Assembly: GCA_041748555.1 (NCBI GenBank)
Contig: JBGTDA010000136.1
Location: 62,001 to 126,000, forward strand
Origin: Rhodonellum sp041748555
Lineage (GTDB): Bacteria; Bacteroidota; Bacteroidia; Cytophagales; Cyclobacteriaceae
DNA: 64,000 nucleotides
Reading direction: 5' to 3'
In this document: piece by piece, positions 44,383 to 52,524 of the stretch
How the letters are laid out: every line of letters starts with the position of its first letter
How positions within the stretch are numbered: position 1 is the first letter of the stretch
The notes under the pieces: model-generated
Database searches by the model: none
What the model was told of the DNA's origin: nothing
Seen by the model: the letters and a program-made list of their open reading frames with translations, nothing else
Translations under genes and position numbers: made by a program

Positions 44383-44526
44383 ATGGCTGTTACTACATTA
44401 AAAAGAAAACTGAAGCGTAAAAGACTGAAACAAACTACGAGAGTTATCAAAATCAAACAATTGAATGCCAAGCCGGTAATCAAAAATGTTGATGTTGAAG
44501 AGTTGAAAAAAGGATTTAATTCTTAA
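44383..44526 (+). CDS. small, very basic conserved-looking protein, 47 residues
   Basis: ATG at 44383 to TAA at 44524-44526, too short to be caught by usual cut-offs. It has roughly 16 Lys/Arg in 47 residues (MAVTTLKRKLKRKRLKQ at the front, then IKIKQLNAKPVIKNVDVEELKKGF). It has its own promoter-like boxes and a strong terminator, so it is likely an expressed gene. Highly basic small proteins of this type often bind RNA or the ribosome, but I do not recognise the family, so no function is assigned. Confidence 0.72.
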   Translation: MAVTTLKRKLKRKRLKQTTRVIKIKQLNAKPVIKNVDVEELKKGFNS

Positions 44527-44553
44527 TTCAGATTTGTTTCTTTCGGAAGGAAC

Positions 44554-44587
44554 AAAAAGGGCAGCGATCTAATCGTTGCCCTTTTTT
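44554..44587 (+). terminator. intrinsic terminator of the basic-protein gene
   Basis: AAAAAGGGCAGCGAT pairs with ATCGTTGCCCTTTTTT around a CTA loop (one mismatch), ending in a T-run on both strands; it can serve the plus-strand small gene and the convergent minus-strand phosphoesterase. Confidence 0.88.
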
Positions 44588-44596
44588 GTTTGGCTG

Positions 44597-45103
44597 TTAT
44601 TTTCCTCTTTTTCCAAGTTCCACCACTTGGAGGTTTTGGATTTTTCCTTTTTCCAGTTCAAAAATCAAAAGGGTTCTCATCACATGAAATCCATGATTTC
44701 CCATTGCCCCGGGATTCATGTATAGGCAATCCAGGTTACGGTCATATTCTACCTTGCAGATGTGGGAATGACCACAGATAAACAGTTTTGCCTCACTTTC
44801 TTTGATTTTCACCTTGATCCCATCTGCATACCCGGGTGGCTTCCCGCCGATATGTATCATCAGTACCTTTACTCCTTCTGTTTCGAACAGCAGCTCCTCG
44901 GGATAGACGCTTCTCGCTTCCTGATCGTCGATGTTTCCTGTGATTATTCTGAGTGTCTTTTCTTTTGGCAAGGCCTCCAGAATACGGATGTCGCCAATAT
45001 CCCCTGCATGCCAAATCTCATCCATTGCTTCCAAATGGTGGACCACCCGTTCGTCGAAGTAACCATGTGAATCTGATATCAATCCTATTTTTTTCAAAAA
45101 CAA
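44597..45103 (-). CDS. YfcE-like metallophosphoesterase
   Basis: A 168-residue phosphodiesterase of the YfcE/MJ0936 family. Metal-binding blocks in order: DSHGYFD (residues 10-16), HAGDIGDI, GNIDDQE, and GHSHICKVEYD, then LYMNPGAMGNHG. All five signature regions are present, so the binuclear metal centre should be intact. Substrate is probably a small phosphodiester, not known. It ends just past the bidirectional terminator shared with the small basic protein. Confidence 0.9.
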   Translation of the reverse strand: MFLKKIGLISDSHGYFDERVVHHLEAMDEIWHAGDIGDIRILEALPKEKTLRIITGNIDDQEARSVYPEELLFETEGVKVLMIHIGGKPPGYADGIKVKIKESEAKLFICGHSHICKVEYDRNLDCLYMNPGAMGNHGFHVMRTLLIFELEKGKIQNLQVVELGKRGK

Positions 45104-45255
45104 TTAATTTAAATCCTTATTAAATTATCTCCTTTTCATAAGGAATAAATTTTTGAGCATTGACAAAAAAGATTTTATGTAAATATGAGAAATCAATTTA
45201 AGCCCTTGGGAATCTTTGATCAATAAAGTCCTGTAGGTTAAAACAAAAACCGGTT

Positions 45256-45286
45256 TTGTAATTGAGCAATAACTTTCTATTTTTAC
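45256..45286 (+). promoter_or_regulatory. promoter of pdhB
   Basis: TTTG at 45256-45259 and TATTTTTA (7 of 8 to TAnnTTTG) at 45279-45286, separated by 19 bp, the usual spacing. The expected start of transcription is near 45293 and the ATG at 45308. Confidence 0.55.
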
Positions 45287-45307
45287 GCACGAAAATTTTG
45301 TCTAAGA

Positions 45308-46288
45308 ATGAGAGTTATACAATTTAGAGAAGCATTACGAGAAGCCATGAATGAAGAAATGAGACGCGACAAAAACGTGTTTCTCATGGGTGAGGAAGTA
45401 GCAGAGTATAATGGGGCCTATAAAGTCTCCCAAGGGATGCTTGACGAGTTCGGTCCGGAGCGGGTGGTTGATACGCCCATTTCAGAACTTGGTTTTGCAG
45501 GTTTGGGGGTCGGTGCCGGAATGAACGGGCTGAGGCCAATCATCGAATTCATGACCTTCAATTTTTCATTGGTGGCTTTCGATCAGATCATCAATTCAAC
45601 CGCCAAAATGTTGGCCATGTCAGGTGGACAGTACAGTGTGCCCATAGTTTTCAGAGGCCCCACCGGTAATGCCGGCCAATTGGGAGCTACCCATTCCTCA
45701 AACCTGGAAAATTGGTTTGCCAATACTCCGGGTTTAAAAGTGGTGATTCCTTCCAATCCCTATGATGCAAAAGGTTTGCTCAAGGCATCTATCCGTGACA
45801 ATGATCCTGTTATCTTCATGGAGTCAGAACTGATGTATGGCGATAAAGGCGAGGTTCCGGAAAGTGAATATCTACTCCCTATCGGTGTTGCCGATATCAA
45901 AAGAAAAGGCAAAGATGTCACCATTATTTCTTTCGGAAAAATAATGAAGGTGGCTTTGGAAGCTGCCGAAGAGCTCGCAAAAGACGGTGTGGAGGCTGAA
46001 GTAATAGACTTGCGCACAGTCCGTCCGATTGATTATGCCACTTGTCTGGAATCTGTAAAAAAAACAAACAGATGTGTAGTAGTGGAAGAAGCCAATCCGT
46101 TGGCGGCAATTTCATCAGAACTGACCTATCATATCCAGAGAAACGCATTCGATTATCTGGATGCACCTGTGATCCGGGTTAATTCAATGGATATTCCTTT
46201 GAGTTATTCAGCTCCCTATATTGAAGCTACGCTACCGAATGTGAAACGTACCATTGCTGCTGTCAATCAGGTGATGTATAGGAAGTAG
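45308..46288 (+). CDS. pdhB: pyruvate dehydrogenase E1 component, beta subunit
   Basis: A 326-residue beta subunit of the E1 heterotetramer that, with thiamine diphosphate, decarboxylates pyruvate and feeds acetyl groups to the E2 lipoyl enzyme. Seen: REALREAMNEEMRRDKNVFLMGEEVAEYNGAYKVSQGML (E1-beta start), ISELGFAGLGVGAG, EFMTFNFS (TPP-facing), FRGPTGNAGQLGATHSSN, and the C-terminal transketolase-C part with VIDLRTVRPIDYATCLESVKKTNRCVVVEE. The alpha subunit and E2 are not in the window, so this is a split pdh arrangement as in many Bacteroidota. It is a single transcript ended by a shared terminator. Confidence 0.93.
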   Translation: MRVIQFREALREAMNEEMRRDKNVFLMGEEVAEYNGAYKVSQGMLDEFGPERVVDTPISELGFAGLGVGAGMNGLRPIIEFMTFNFSLVAFDQIINSTAKMLAMSGGQYSVPIVFRGPTGNAGQLGATHSSNLENWFANTPGLKVVIPSNPYDAKGLLKASIRDNDPVIFMESELMYGDKGEVPESEYLLPIGVADIKRKGKDVTIISFGKIMKVALEAAEELAKDGVEAEVIDLRTVRPIDYATCLESVKKTNRCVVVEEANPLAAISSELTYHIQRNAFDYLDAPVIRVNSMDIPLSYSAPYIEATLPNVKRTIAAVNQVMYRK

Positions 46289-46382
46289 CAGGTAGATGGC
46301 AGATAGCAGATTTGATGTACATTCTTAAAGATATAAGGTACTGTTGGAAAAAATTTGATACCTCAAAAAAATTAATCAAAAA

Positions 46383-46409
46383 AAACCGCCTTGGCAATGC
46401 CAGGCGGTT
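46383..46409. terminator. bidirectional terminator between pdhB and TonB receptor
   Basis: AAACCGCC and GCGGTTT flank a short stem (TTGGC / GCCAG with a mismatch) with A- and T-runs outside on both strands. It lies between the convergent pdhB and the leftward TonB receptor, so it can stop both. Confidence 0.85.
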
Positions 46410-46444
46410 TTTTTCATAACAATAACCCAATCAACCAGACCATT

Positions 46445-48964
46445 CTAGTTATTATTGATAACGGCTCCGGCATTTCCGTCACCGCCTTCTTTCAGATCTT
46501 CATTAGTCACTCCTCTTTTTTTCCTTCGAGGACCGTCTACGCTTAGTTTACCGATCCTGTAGGAGAAATTTATCTTGAAGTTCATGTTTCTCATAGTGTT
46601 GGTACTTTGCTGCATGATGGTAGGCGTGATCAACTCGTTTCTGATCTTGAATTCGGTCGTGAAGAAGTTTTCGGCACCAAATCCAATACTGCCTTTTTTA
46701 TCATTGAACTGCTTGTTAAGATTCAGACCATATACACCAAATCCTCCTTGTGTTCCCTGTAACTGTACCTGTCTGCCTCTTGCAAAAGTAAAAGCCTGGA
46801 TCTGCCAATCTCTGGGAAGCGTATAGTTTCCAAACAACCTTCCGCTCAAAACAAGGCCTTCATTTGATGCCTGGTAAGCAGGATCGCTTAAACCGTTGTC
46901 AAGCATTGCATAATAACCTTCAATGCTACCGTTCAGGGAAAATTTTCCTGAGATGTTTATGTTGGAGAAAATGCTCAACCCTACAGCTCTTTCATTTCCG
47001 ATATTTTCATAAGTAGTGAAAATAATATCATCGTCCTGTACCGTTCTTACAGGTTGAATAGATCCGCTGGTATTTCTCAAAAAACTTGTGAAATTCAATG
47101 AAGATCCTTTGATAAAGGTGCTGTAAGAAACCTCATAGTTGTCTGTCAATTCCGGGTCCAACAATGGATTACCCTGAGTGATTTGCTGTGGATTTGCAGC
47201 ATTGATGTTTGGATTCAAGAACTGAAGGGAAGGTCTTTGAACCCTTCTGTTATAGGCTGCCTTTATCATATTCCCGTTGGAAAGTTTCCGGCTCAAGTTT
47301 ACACTTGGCACAAACAGACCATAAGAAGGAATATCCGCAGGCAATTCAGAATTTTTGAAGTCTGCATCTATATTGGTATACTCATATCTCAATCCCGTTT
47401 TGATAGTGTAGTTTTCCAGGAAGCCAAGTGTATAGGAAAGATAACCTGCAGTTACGTTCTGATTGTAATTGAACTCATTGGAGAAGGCTACATCATTGAC
47501 CTCTTCAAATGGCCCTGTAGACCCTTCAGCATTGAAATATGCGAACTCACTTATTGCCTTTCTGATGATGTTCTTTGCACCGTATTCCAGAATTTGGTTA
47601 CTGTTATTACCTAAAGGTGTCACATAATCCAGCTGAACAGTGAATTCTTCATTTATTCCTCCATTCTCGTTTTTTATTCTTCTTAGTACCTGATCAAAAC
47701 TTTCATTATAAATGCTGTTAATAAAGTCGTTGGTCCTGTTGTTTTTACTGTATAATCCTGAAATGCTGAATTCTTTCTGTGGCTTCTCAAAAGACTTTGT
47801 ATAGTTGAAATTCACATCTATGTTGTTGGAAAGATCCGCCACATTGACATTTCTCAATACAGCATTCATCAACTCATCTTCTATATAGGTTTCTGTCAGT
47901 AAATTGTCCTGGGTGTTTTTCATGTTTCTTACGCCTAAGCTAACTGAAGCCGTCATGAAATTATATTTGTTGATCTCATAATCCCAACCAAAATTGTATC
48001 TGCCAAAAAGCATGTTTGTTTTCGTGTCTGCTGACTGAAGGATATTCAATGAAGATCCATCGGGAGTCGTCAGTGTCTGTTGATTTTCAAATGACCCCAG
48101 AATATTGTAACCGCTTCTTCCAAATCCACCCAAAGTGAAACCCATTTTTCCTTTTTTCAAACTGGCATTCAGCCCCAGATTTGATCCTCTCAAACCTACG
48201 CTGGTGTTTATATTGAGAGATGCTCCCTGAAGGTTGTTTTTCTTTGTAATGATGTTGATTACTCCACCTGTTCCTTCGGCATCATATTTTGCGGACGGAG
48301 AGGTTATTACTTCTACGGATTTGATTTCCTCGGCAGGAATCTGCTTCAGTGCATCGGCAATATTGGATGCCACAATTGCCGATTGTTTTCCATCTATCAA
48401 AACCAGAATATTGGCACTTCCTCTCATGGATACATTCCCGTCGAGATCCACCGAAAGCATAGGAACTCTTCTCAGAACATCTGTGGCACTGCCACCCATG
48501 GTAGTTTTGTCATTTTCCGCATTATATATGGTTCGGTCCACCCTTTCTTCAATCAGGCTTCTTTGACCCTGAACAGTTACTTCCTGAAGATTGACCGCTT
48601 CTTCTTCCAAGGAAAGGTCTCCAAGTGCAATCGCTTTCCTGGCATCAGATACCTGAATGGGTTCAGATGTGGTAGACTTGAATCCTAAATATGTGGTCTG
48701 TAGAAAATAACTGCCGTTTTTAAAACCTGTTATAAAAAACTTACCATCCAGATCAGCCACTGCTCCGGCGATTCTGGTTTCACCGTCTGCATCCATTAAA
48801 AGAACCGTGGCGTAAGCTACAGGTTGGCCTGAGCTTTTTTCCAGGACTCTACCCGAAATGCGGTATTCTTCTTTCTCTTGTTCGGCTGTCTGTGCCTGAA
48901 CTGCCTGAAAGGCTGTAAACACGATCAGGAGGGTTGTTAAAAATTTTTGGAAGTGAATTTTCAT
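46445..48964 (-). CDS. TonB-dependent receptor, OMP_b-brl_3 type
   Basis: An 839-residue outer-membrane receptor. Signal peptide ending AVQAQ, a carboxypeptidase-regulatory-like domain (YRISGRVLEKSSGQPVAYATVLL), then a plug (TVQGQRSLIEERVDRTIYN, ATDVLRRVPMLSVDLDGNVSMRGSANILVLIDGKQS) and a barrel with typical outer_membrane_beta-barrel_3 strands (KTGLRYEYTNIDADF, RVQRPSLQFLNPNINAANPQQITQGNPLLDPE). The C-terminus is a basic, glycine-rich tail (GPRRKKRGVTN then an EGGDGNAG stretch) that is not barrel. Substrate unknown. No SusD partner, unlike the two SusC proteins upstream. Confidence 0.92.
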   Translation of the reverse strand: MKIHFQKFLTTLLIVFTAFQAVQAQTAEQEKEEYRISGRVLEKSSGQPVAYATVLLMDADGETRIAGAVADLDGKFFITGFKNGSYFLQTTYLGFKSTTSEPIQVSDARKAIALGDLSLEEEAVNLQEVTVQGQRSLIEERVDRTIYNAENDKTTMGGSATDVLRRVPMLSVDLDGNVSMRGSANILVLIDGKQSAIVASNIADALKQIPAEEIKSVEVITSPSAKYDAEGTGGVINIITKKNNLQGASLNINTSVGLRGSNLGLNASLKKGKMGFTLGGFGRSGYNILGSFENQQTLTTPDGSSLNILQSADTKTNMLFGRYNFGWDYEINKYNFMTASVSLGVRNMKNTQDNLLTETYIEDELMNAVLRNVNVADLSNNIDVNFNYTKSFEKPQKEFSISGLYSKNNRTNDFINSIYNESFDQVLRRIKNENGGINEEFTVQLDYVTPLGNNSNQILEYGAKNIIRKAISEFAYFNAEGSTGPFEEVNDVAFSNEFNYNQNVTAGYLSYTLGFLENYTIKTGLRYEYTNIDADFKNSELPADIPSYGLFVPSVNLSRKLSNGNMIKAAYNRRVQRPSLQFLNPNINAANPQQITQGNPLLDPELTDNYEVSYSTFIKGSSLNFTSFLRNTSGSIQPVRTVQDDDIIFTTYENIGNERAVGLSIFSNINISGKFSLNGSIEGYYAMLDNGLSDPAYQASNEGLVLSGRLFGNYTLPRDWQIQAFTFARGRQVQLQGTQGGFGVYGLNLNKQFNDKKGSIGFGAENFFTTEFKIRNELITPTIMQQSTNTMRNMNFKINFSYRIGKLSVDGPRRKKRGVTNEDLKEGGDGNAGAVINNN

Positions 48965-49239
48965 GATAGGCTTTCGTTTAATTCAAGAATCCGTTTTGGA
49001 CGCTTTACGGAAACAAAGGAACAACAGGGGCATATCATATAAAAATCAAATAGACCGAAAGGATTGATTCATCGACCAATCCTTAAATTCATCTGATGAA
49101 CAGTATTTATGAGAAAAAGAAAAATTCTTTATCTGCCGGAAGCTCCTGTTGGACGTCGTAATAACCTGATTGGCAGATCGGATCAGGCGTGCTACAAAAT
49201 TTTATTTTAGTTTTGTGCCAAATTACCTACATTAAAAGC
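48965..49239. other. divergent spacer with promoter signals
   Basis: 275 bp between the leftward TonB receptor and the rightward kinase. TAGTTTTG (49208-49215) is an exact TAnnTTTG 24 bp before the kinase ATG at 49240; no TTTG sits at -33. No gene seen. Confidence 0.4.
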
Positions 49240-50313
49240 ATGGAAAAGTCCCGATTCAAAAAAAACATAACCATATTGATCCATATTCTAGGATGGGGTC
49301 TTTTCGGTTCTGTCCTTTTTCTATTTACCCCATTATCCTGGAAAGTGGACCTACCCTGGGAGTTTTGGTTGAAACAATTGACAATGCTGGTGCTCTTGGT
49401 CAGCATTTTTTATTTTAACCTCAATTATCTGATCCCTAAGTCCTTATTCCGTAATAAATCGTATTTGTTTCTGCTTATCAACTTATTCGCCGGAATCGGA
49501 TATGTTTTACTTTTGATTTTTTATGATGATTGGTTTAATATGTCACAGTTGATGCATCAGGCATTTAGACCTAATGTACCCTATAACCCAAGACCCAGGA
49601 ACCACACATATGATTTTTTTAATCTTATTACTTTTTATCTGGCGGTTGGTATCAGCACCAGTATAGCCGCCGTTCAAAGGTGGCAATCCGAAGAGGAAGT
49701 CAGAATGGGGTTGGAAAAACAAAAGATAAATTCAGAGCTGGTTTATTTAAAAGCCCAGATTAATCCCCATTTCTTTTTCAACACGCTGAATAATATTTAT
49801 TCTCTTACCAATATTGATGTTGAAAAAGCAAAAACTGCTATATTGAAACTTTCCAGGATGATGCGGTATGTCCTCTACGAAACTGAAAAAGACCATACCT
49901 TATTAAGTAAAGAACTGGATTTTATCAAAGATTTTATTGAGCTGATGCGCTTACGACTTTCCGAAAAAGTCAAGATCGAGCTTGATATTCCGGTGAAAGT
50001 TGAGGATGCAGAACTAGCACCGATGCTTCTCCTACCGTTTATTGAAAATTCGTTCAAACACGGTGTCAGTTCTCAAAAACCAAGTTTAATTCAGATCAAA
50101 GTTTCTGTTAAGGACAAAGTATTATATTTGACTACAGTAAACAAAATTTTCAAATCCAGCACAAACACTCCTGAAGGTAATGCAAGTGGGATAGGTCTTA
50201 CTAACACCAAAAGAAGGCTTTCTCTTCTCTATAAAAACAGACACAGACTCAATATATCGGATGACAATCCGGAAAATGAATACCAGGTTGAACTTCAAAT
50301 CGATTTGAAATGA
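49240..50313 (+). CDS. LytS-type sensor histidine kinase
   Basis: 357 residues from the ATG at 49240 (MEKSRFKKNI). An in-frame upstream start (49189) would add 17 residues and is less likely. Four hydrophobic segments lie at about 15-30, 50-70, 80-105 and 140-165, followed by a His_kinase domain: phospho-acceptor H177 in INPHFFFNTLNNIYSL, then a HATPase_c segment with PMLLLPFIENSFKHGV (N-box) and SGIGLTNTKRRLSLLY. It overlaps the start of the LytTR regulator gene by 4 bp (ATGA), so they are a cognate two-component pair. Signal unknown. Confidence 0.92.
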   Translation: MEKSRFKKNITILIHILGWGLFGSVLFLFTPLSWKVDLPWEFWLKQLTMLVLLVSIFYFNLNYLIPKSLFRNKSYLFLLINLFAGIGYVLLLIFYDDWFNMSQLMHQAFRPNVPYNPRPRNHTYDFFNLITFYLAVGISTSIAAVQRWQSEEEVRMGLEKQKINSELVYLKAQINPHFFFNTLNNIYSLTNIDVEKAKTAILKLSRMMRYVLYETEKDHTLLSKELDFIKDFIELMRLRLSEKVKIELDIPVKVEDAELAPMLLLPFIENSFKHGVSSQKPSLIQIKVSVKDKVLYLTTVNKIFKSSTNTPEGNASGIGLTNTKRRLSLLYKNRHRLNISDDNPENEYQVELQIDLK

Positions 50314-51041
50314 AAATTAAATGTATAGCGATTGATGATGAGCCCCTGGCACTCGATCTTGTGTGCAGGTTTGTTGAGCAGACTTCATTTTTATCATTAG
50401 TCGGAAAATTTGAAAATGCCATCGAGGCGCTAGGCTTTATCAACCAAAATGAAATTGATTTGATTTTTCTGGACATCCAAATGCCTGATCTATCCGGTAT
50501 GGAGCTGGCAAGAGTGATTGACGGAAAAAACACTGCCAAAACTCCCAAAATAATTTTTACCACTGCCTACAATCAGTTTGCGATAGAAGGTTACAAAGTG
50601 GATGCTTTGGATTATCTTTTAAAGCCTTTCAGCTACGAAGAGTTTTTGAAAGCAGCAACAAAGGTATATCAGTACTTCGACAAACAAAAAATCCAGGCTG
50701 CACCTTCTTCAAAGACTGATGATTATATTTTTTTAAAAGTAGAATATCAGCTGGTGAAGGTAATGCTCAAGGAAATCACTCACGTTGAAGCTTACAAGGA
50801 TTATGTAAAAGTATATCTTACTATTAAGCCAAACCCCATACTTTCACTTACTAGCCTGAAAAGCATGGAAGACATGCTGCCTTCCGAAAGATTTATGCGC
50901 ATCCATCGCTCCTACATCATTGCCCTCGATCACATAGATTCCATCTCAAGAAATATAGTAAGTATAGGCAATACCCAAATTTCAGTCAGTGAAAACCATA
51001 AAGAAAGCTTTATGCAGTTCTTGAGTAAGTGGATGGGTTGA
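50310..51041 (+). CDS. LytTR family response regulator
   Basis: A 243-residue regulator. Receiver domain residues 1-125 with D9, D10, phospho-acceptor D55 (IDLIFLDIQMPDLSG), TTAYNQFAIEGYKV and K106-like YLLKPFS; then a LytTR DNA-binding domain (about 140-240) with FLKVEYQLVKVMLKEITHVEAYKDYVKVYL and HRSYIIALDHIDSI. LytTR proteins bind direct repeats as dimers. Translationally coupled to its kinase. Targets unknown; the TonB receptor upstream is divergent and a possible target (inference). Confidence 0.94.
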   Translation: MKIKCIAIDDEPLALDLVCRFVEQTSFLSLVGKFENAIEALGFINQNEIDLIFLDIQMPDLSGMELARVIDGKNTAKTPKIIFTTAYNQFAIEGYKVDALDYLLKPFSYEEFLKAATKVYQYFDKQKIQAAPSSKTDDYIFLKVEYQLVKVMLKEITHVEAYKDYVKVYLTIKPNPILSLTSLKSMEDMLPSERFMRIHRSYIIALDHIDSISRNIVSIGNTQISVSENHKESFMQFLSKWMG

Positions 51042-51364
51042 TTCCCCGACTTACCTGAAATGGATATCTGCTAGTCTTTATGGAAATAGAATCTGCTTTT
51101 TCTGAAGAATTTTGGACCCGGAACCCAGAAATCCTCAGAATCATATCCTGAATAATCAGATTTATCTTTGATCCTGTTTCCCTCTTACTTCTGAGTTTGC
51201 GGAAATTTTCACCTTGGGAGATTCCAATTTTAAATACTCAAAATTTTACTGATTAGTTGATTTTAGGAATTATCATTTTCCAATGAATTTTTGGAAATCA
51301 CGGCATTTTTTTATTTTTTTTGATTTGACCGGTACTTAGTACAGTATTTGCCCGATACAGTCAC
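51042..51364. other. spacer before the guanine-deaminase-like gene
   Basis: 323 bp with no gene. The right half (around 51320-51360) has TTTGACC and GTATTTGCC, a loose promoter-like arrangement ahead of the ATG at 51365. No inverted repeat able to end the regulator transcript was seen. Confidence 0.35.
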
Positions 51365-51841
51365 ATGGATCAAAAACAACAATCTTTTATGCAGATGGCG
51401 GTAGACCTTTCACTGGAAGGTATGAAGCTGGGCAAAGGTGGTCCATTTGGATGTGTCATTGTAAAGAATGGGGCGGTTGTGGGAAAAGGTTACAATTCGG
51501 TACTGAGCAACAACGACCCAACGGCACACGCTGAGGTAGTCGCCATTCGGGAGGCCTGCAAAAATCTTGAAACTTTCCAGCTTGAAGGATGCGATCTTTA
51601 TACATCGTGTGAACCCTGTCCCATGTGTTTGGGAGCTATTTATTGGGCTAGACCTGAAAAGGTTTTTTTTGCAAACAGCCAATCAGATGCAGCTGAGGCA
51701 GGATTTGACGATCAGTTTATATATGATCAGCTGGTGGTACCTTTTGATAAGAGAGAAATTCCTTTTTACCGGATATTGGATGATCAAGCCCGAAAAGTCT
51801 TTGATATCTGGATCAAAAAAGATGACAAAACCGTATATTAA
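51365..51841 (+). CDS. nucleoside/guanine deaminase (CDA fold)
   Basis: A 158-residue zinc deaminase. Zinc ligands and proton shuttle: HAE with H55 and E57, and PCPMC with C85 and C88, in the pattern of the cytidine deaminase superfamily. The C-terminus (GFDDQFIYDQLVVPFDKREIPF) resembles bacterial guanine deaminases rather than tRNA adenosine deaminases. It would convert guanine to xanthine for purine salvage. Start is MDQKQQSFM. It is followed closely by a lipoprotein gene (22 bp), possibly one transcript. Confidence 0.82.
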   Translation: MDQKQQSFMQMAVDLSLEGMKLGKGGPFGCVIVKNGAVVGKGYNSVLSNNDPTAHAEVVAIREACKNLETFQLEGCDLYTSCEPCPMCLGAIYWARPEKVFFANSQSDAAEAGFDDQFIYDQLVVPFDKREIPFYRILDDQARKVFDIWIKKDDKTVY

Positions 51842-51863
51842 TTTAACCAAATAAATAAGAATC

Positions 51864-52388
51864 ATGAAAAAATTTATAATTATAGCAATAAGTATAGGAC
51901 TGATGTTTTCCTGTGCGAACGAAAAATCGGTAGAAGAAAGATATCTTTATCAAGGTGAGAAAATAGTGGATGTCGATACCGGCGATGAATATATTATGGA
52001 AGAAGCCGGCCAATTCACGATAGTACATCCTGATGGTACAACAGAGAAAATCGCCATTGATGAAACTCCCTTTTTCGGTACCGCACTTTCAGATGAATAT
52101 GTAGAAGACTGGAAAGCAGGCCTCGAACAGCGTGAGCAACAGCTCTTGGAAGAAAAAAGAAATCAGCTCAAGGAAACTAGACGACAAAAGTATGCTGATA
52201 TGTCTGACGATGAATTGATGGAAAAATTTAAAACTGTTCATCAGCAGGATGGAGACATGACCGAACAAAGGGAAATGATTTTTGAATTAATTGACAGGGG
52301 TGCAATTTCGCCTGACCAAGGGCCTGTATTGTTAGAAATTGACCCCGAGTTAATGAACGGCGATATTGAGGCAGATACTGTTGGTTAA
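51864..52388 (+). CDS. hypothetical lipoprotein
   Basis: 174 residues: signal peptide ending GLMFSCAN with Cys-17 lipidated, then a mostly charged, helical protein. The middle (KAGLEQREQQLLEEKRNQLKETRRQKYADMSDDELMEKF) is likely coiled coil; the C-terminus (DRGAISPDQGPVLLEIDPELMN) is acidic. No family recognised. It follows the deaminase gene directly and ends with a good intrinsic terminator, so both may be on one message. Confidence 0.72.
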   Translation: MKKFIIIAISIGLMFSCANEKSVEERYLYQGEKIVDVDTGDEYIMEEAGQFTIVHPDGTTEKIAIDETPFFGTALSDEYVEDWKAGLEQREQQLLEEKRNQLKETRRQKYADMSDDELMEKFKTVHQQDGDMTEQREMIFELIDRGAISPDQGPVLLEIDPELMNGDIEADTVG

Positions 52389-52413
52389 TTTAATTTTGAA
52401 ATATTTAGTGAAG

Positions 52414-52440
52414 AACCCGGTTATGTTCCGGGTTTTTTTT
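52414..52440 (+). terminator. intrinsic terminator after the lipoprotein gene
   Basis: AACCCGG (52414-52420) and CCGGGTT (52428-52434) form a perfect 7-bp stem with a 7-base loop, ending in a T-run of eight. Confidence 0.9.
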
Positions 52441-52524
52441 ATGGAAGAATTCTACCTTTAATAAAAGCCTATTATATCTTAAAAATTAATATTTTCATAT
52501 TTGGTCTAACCTAATAGGGAAAAC

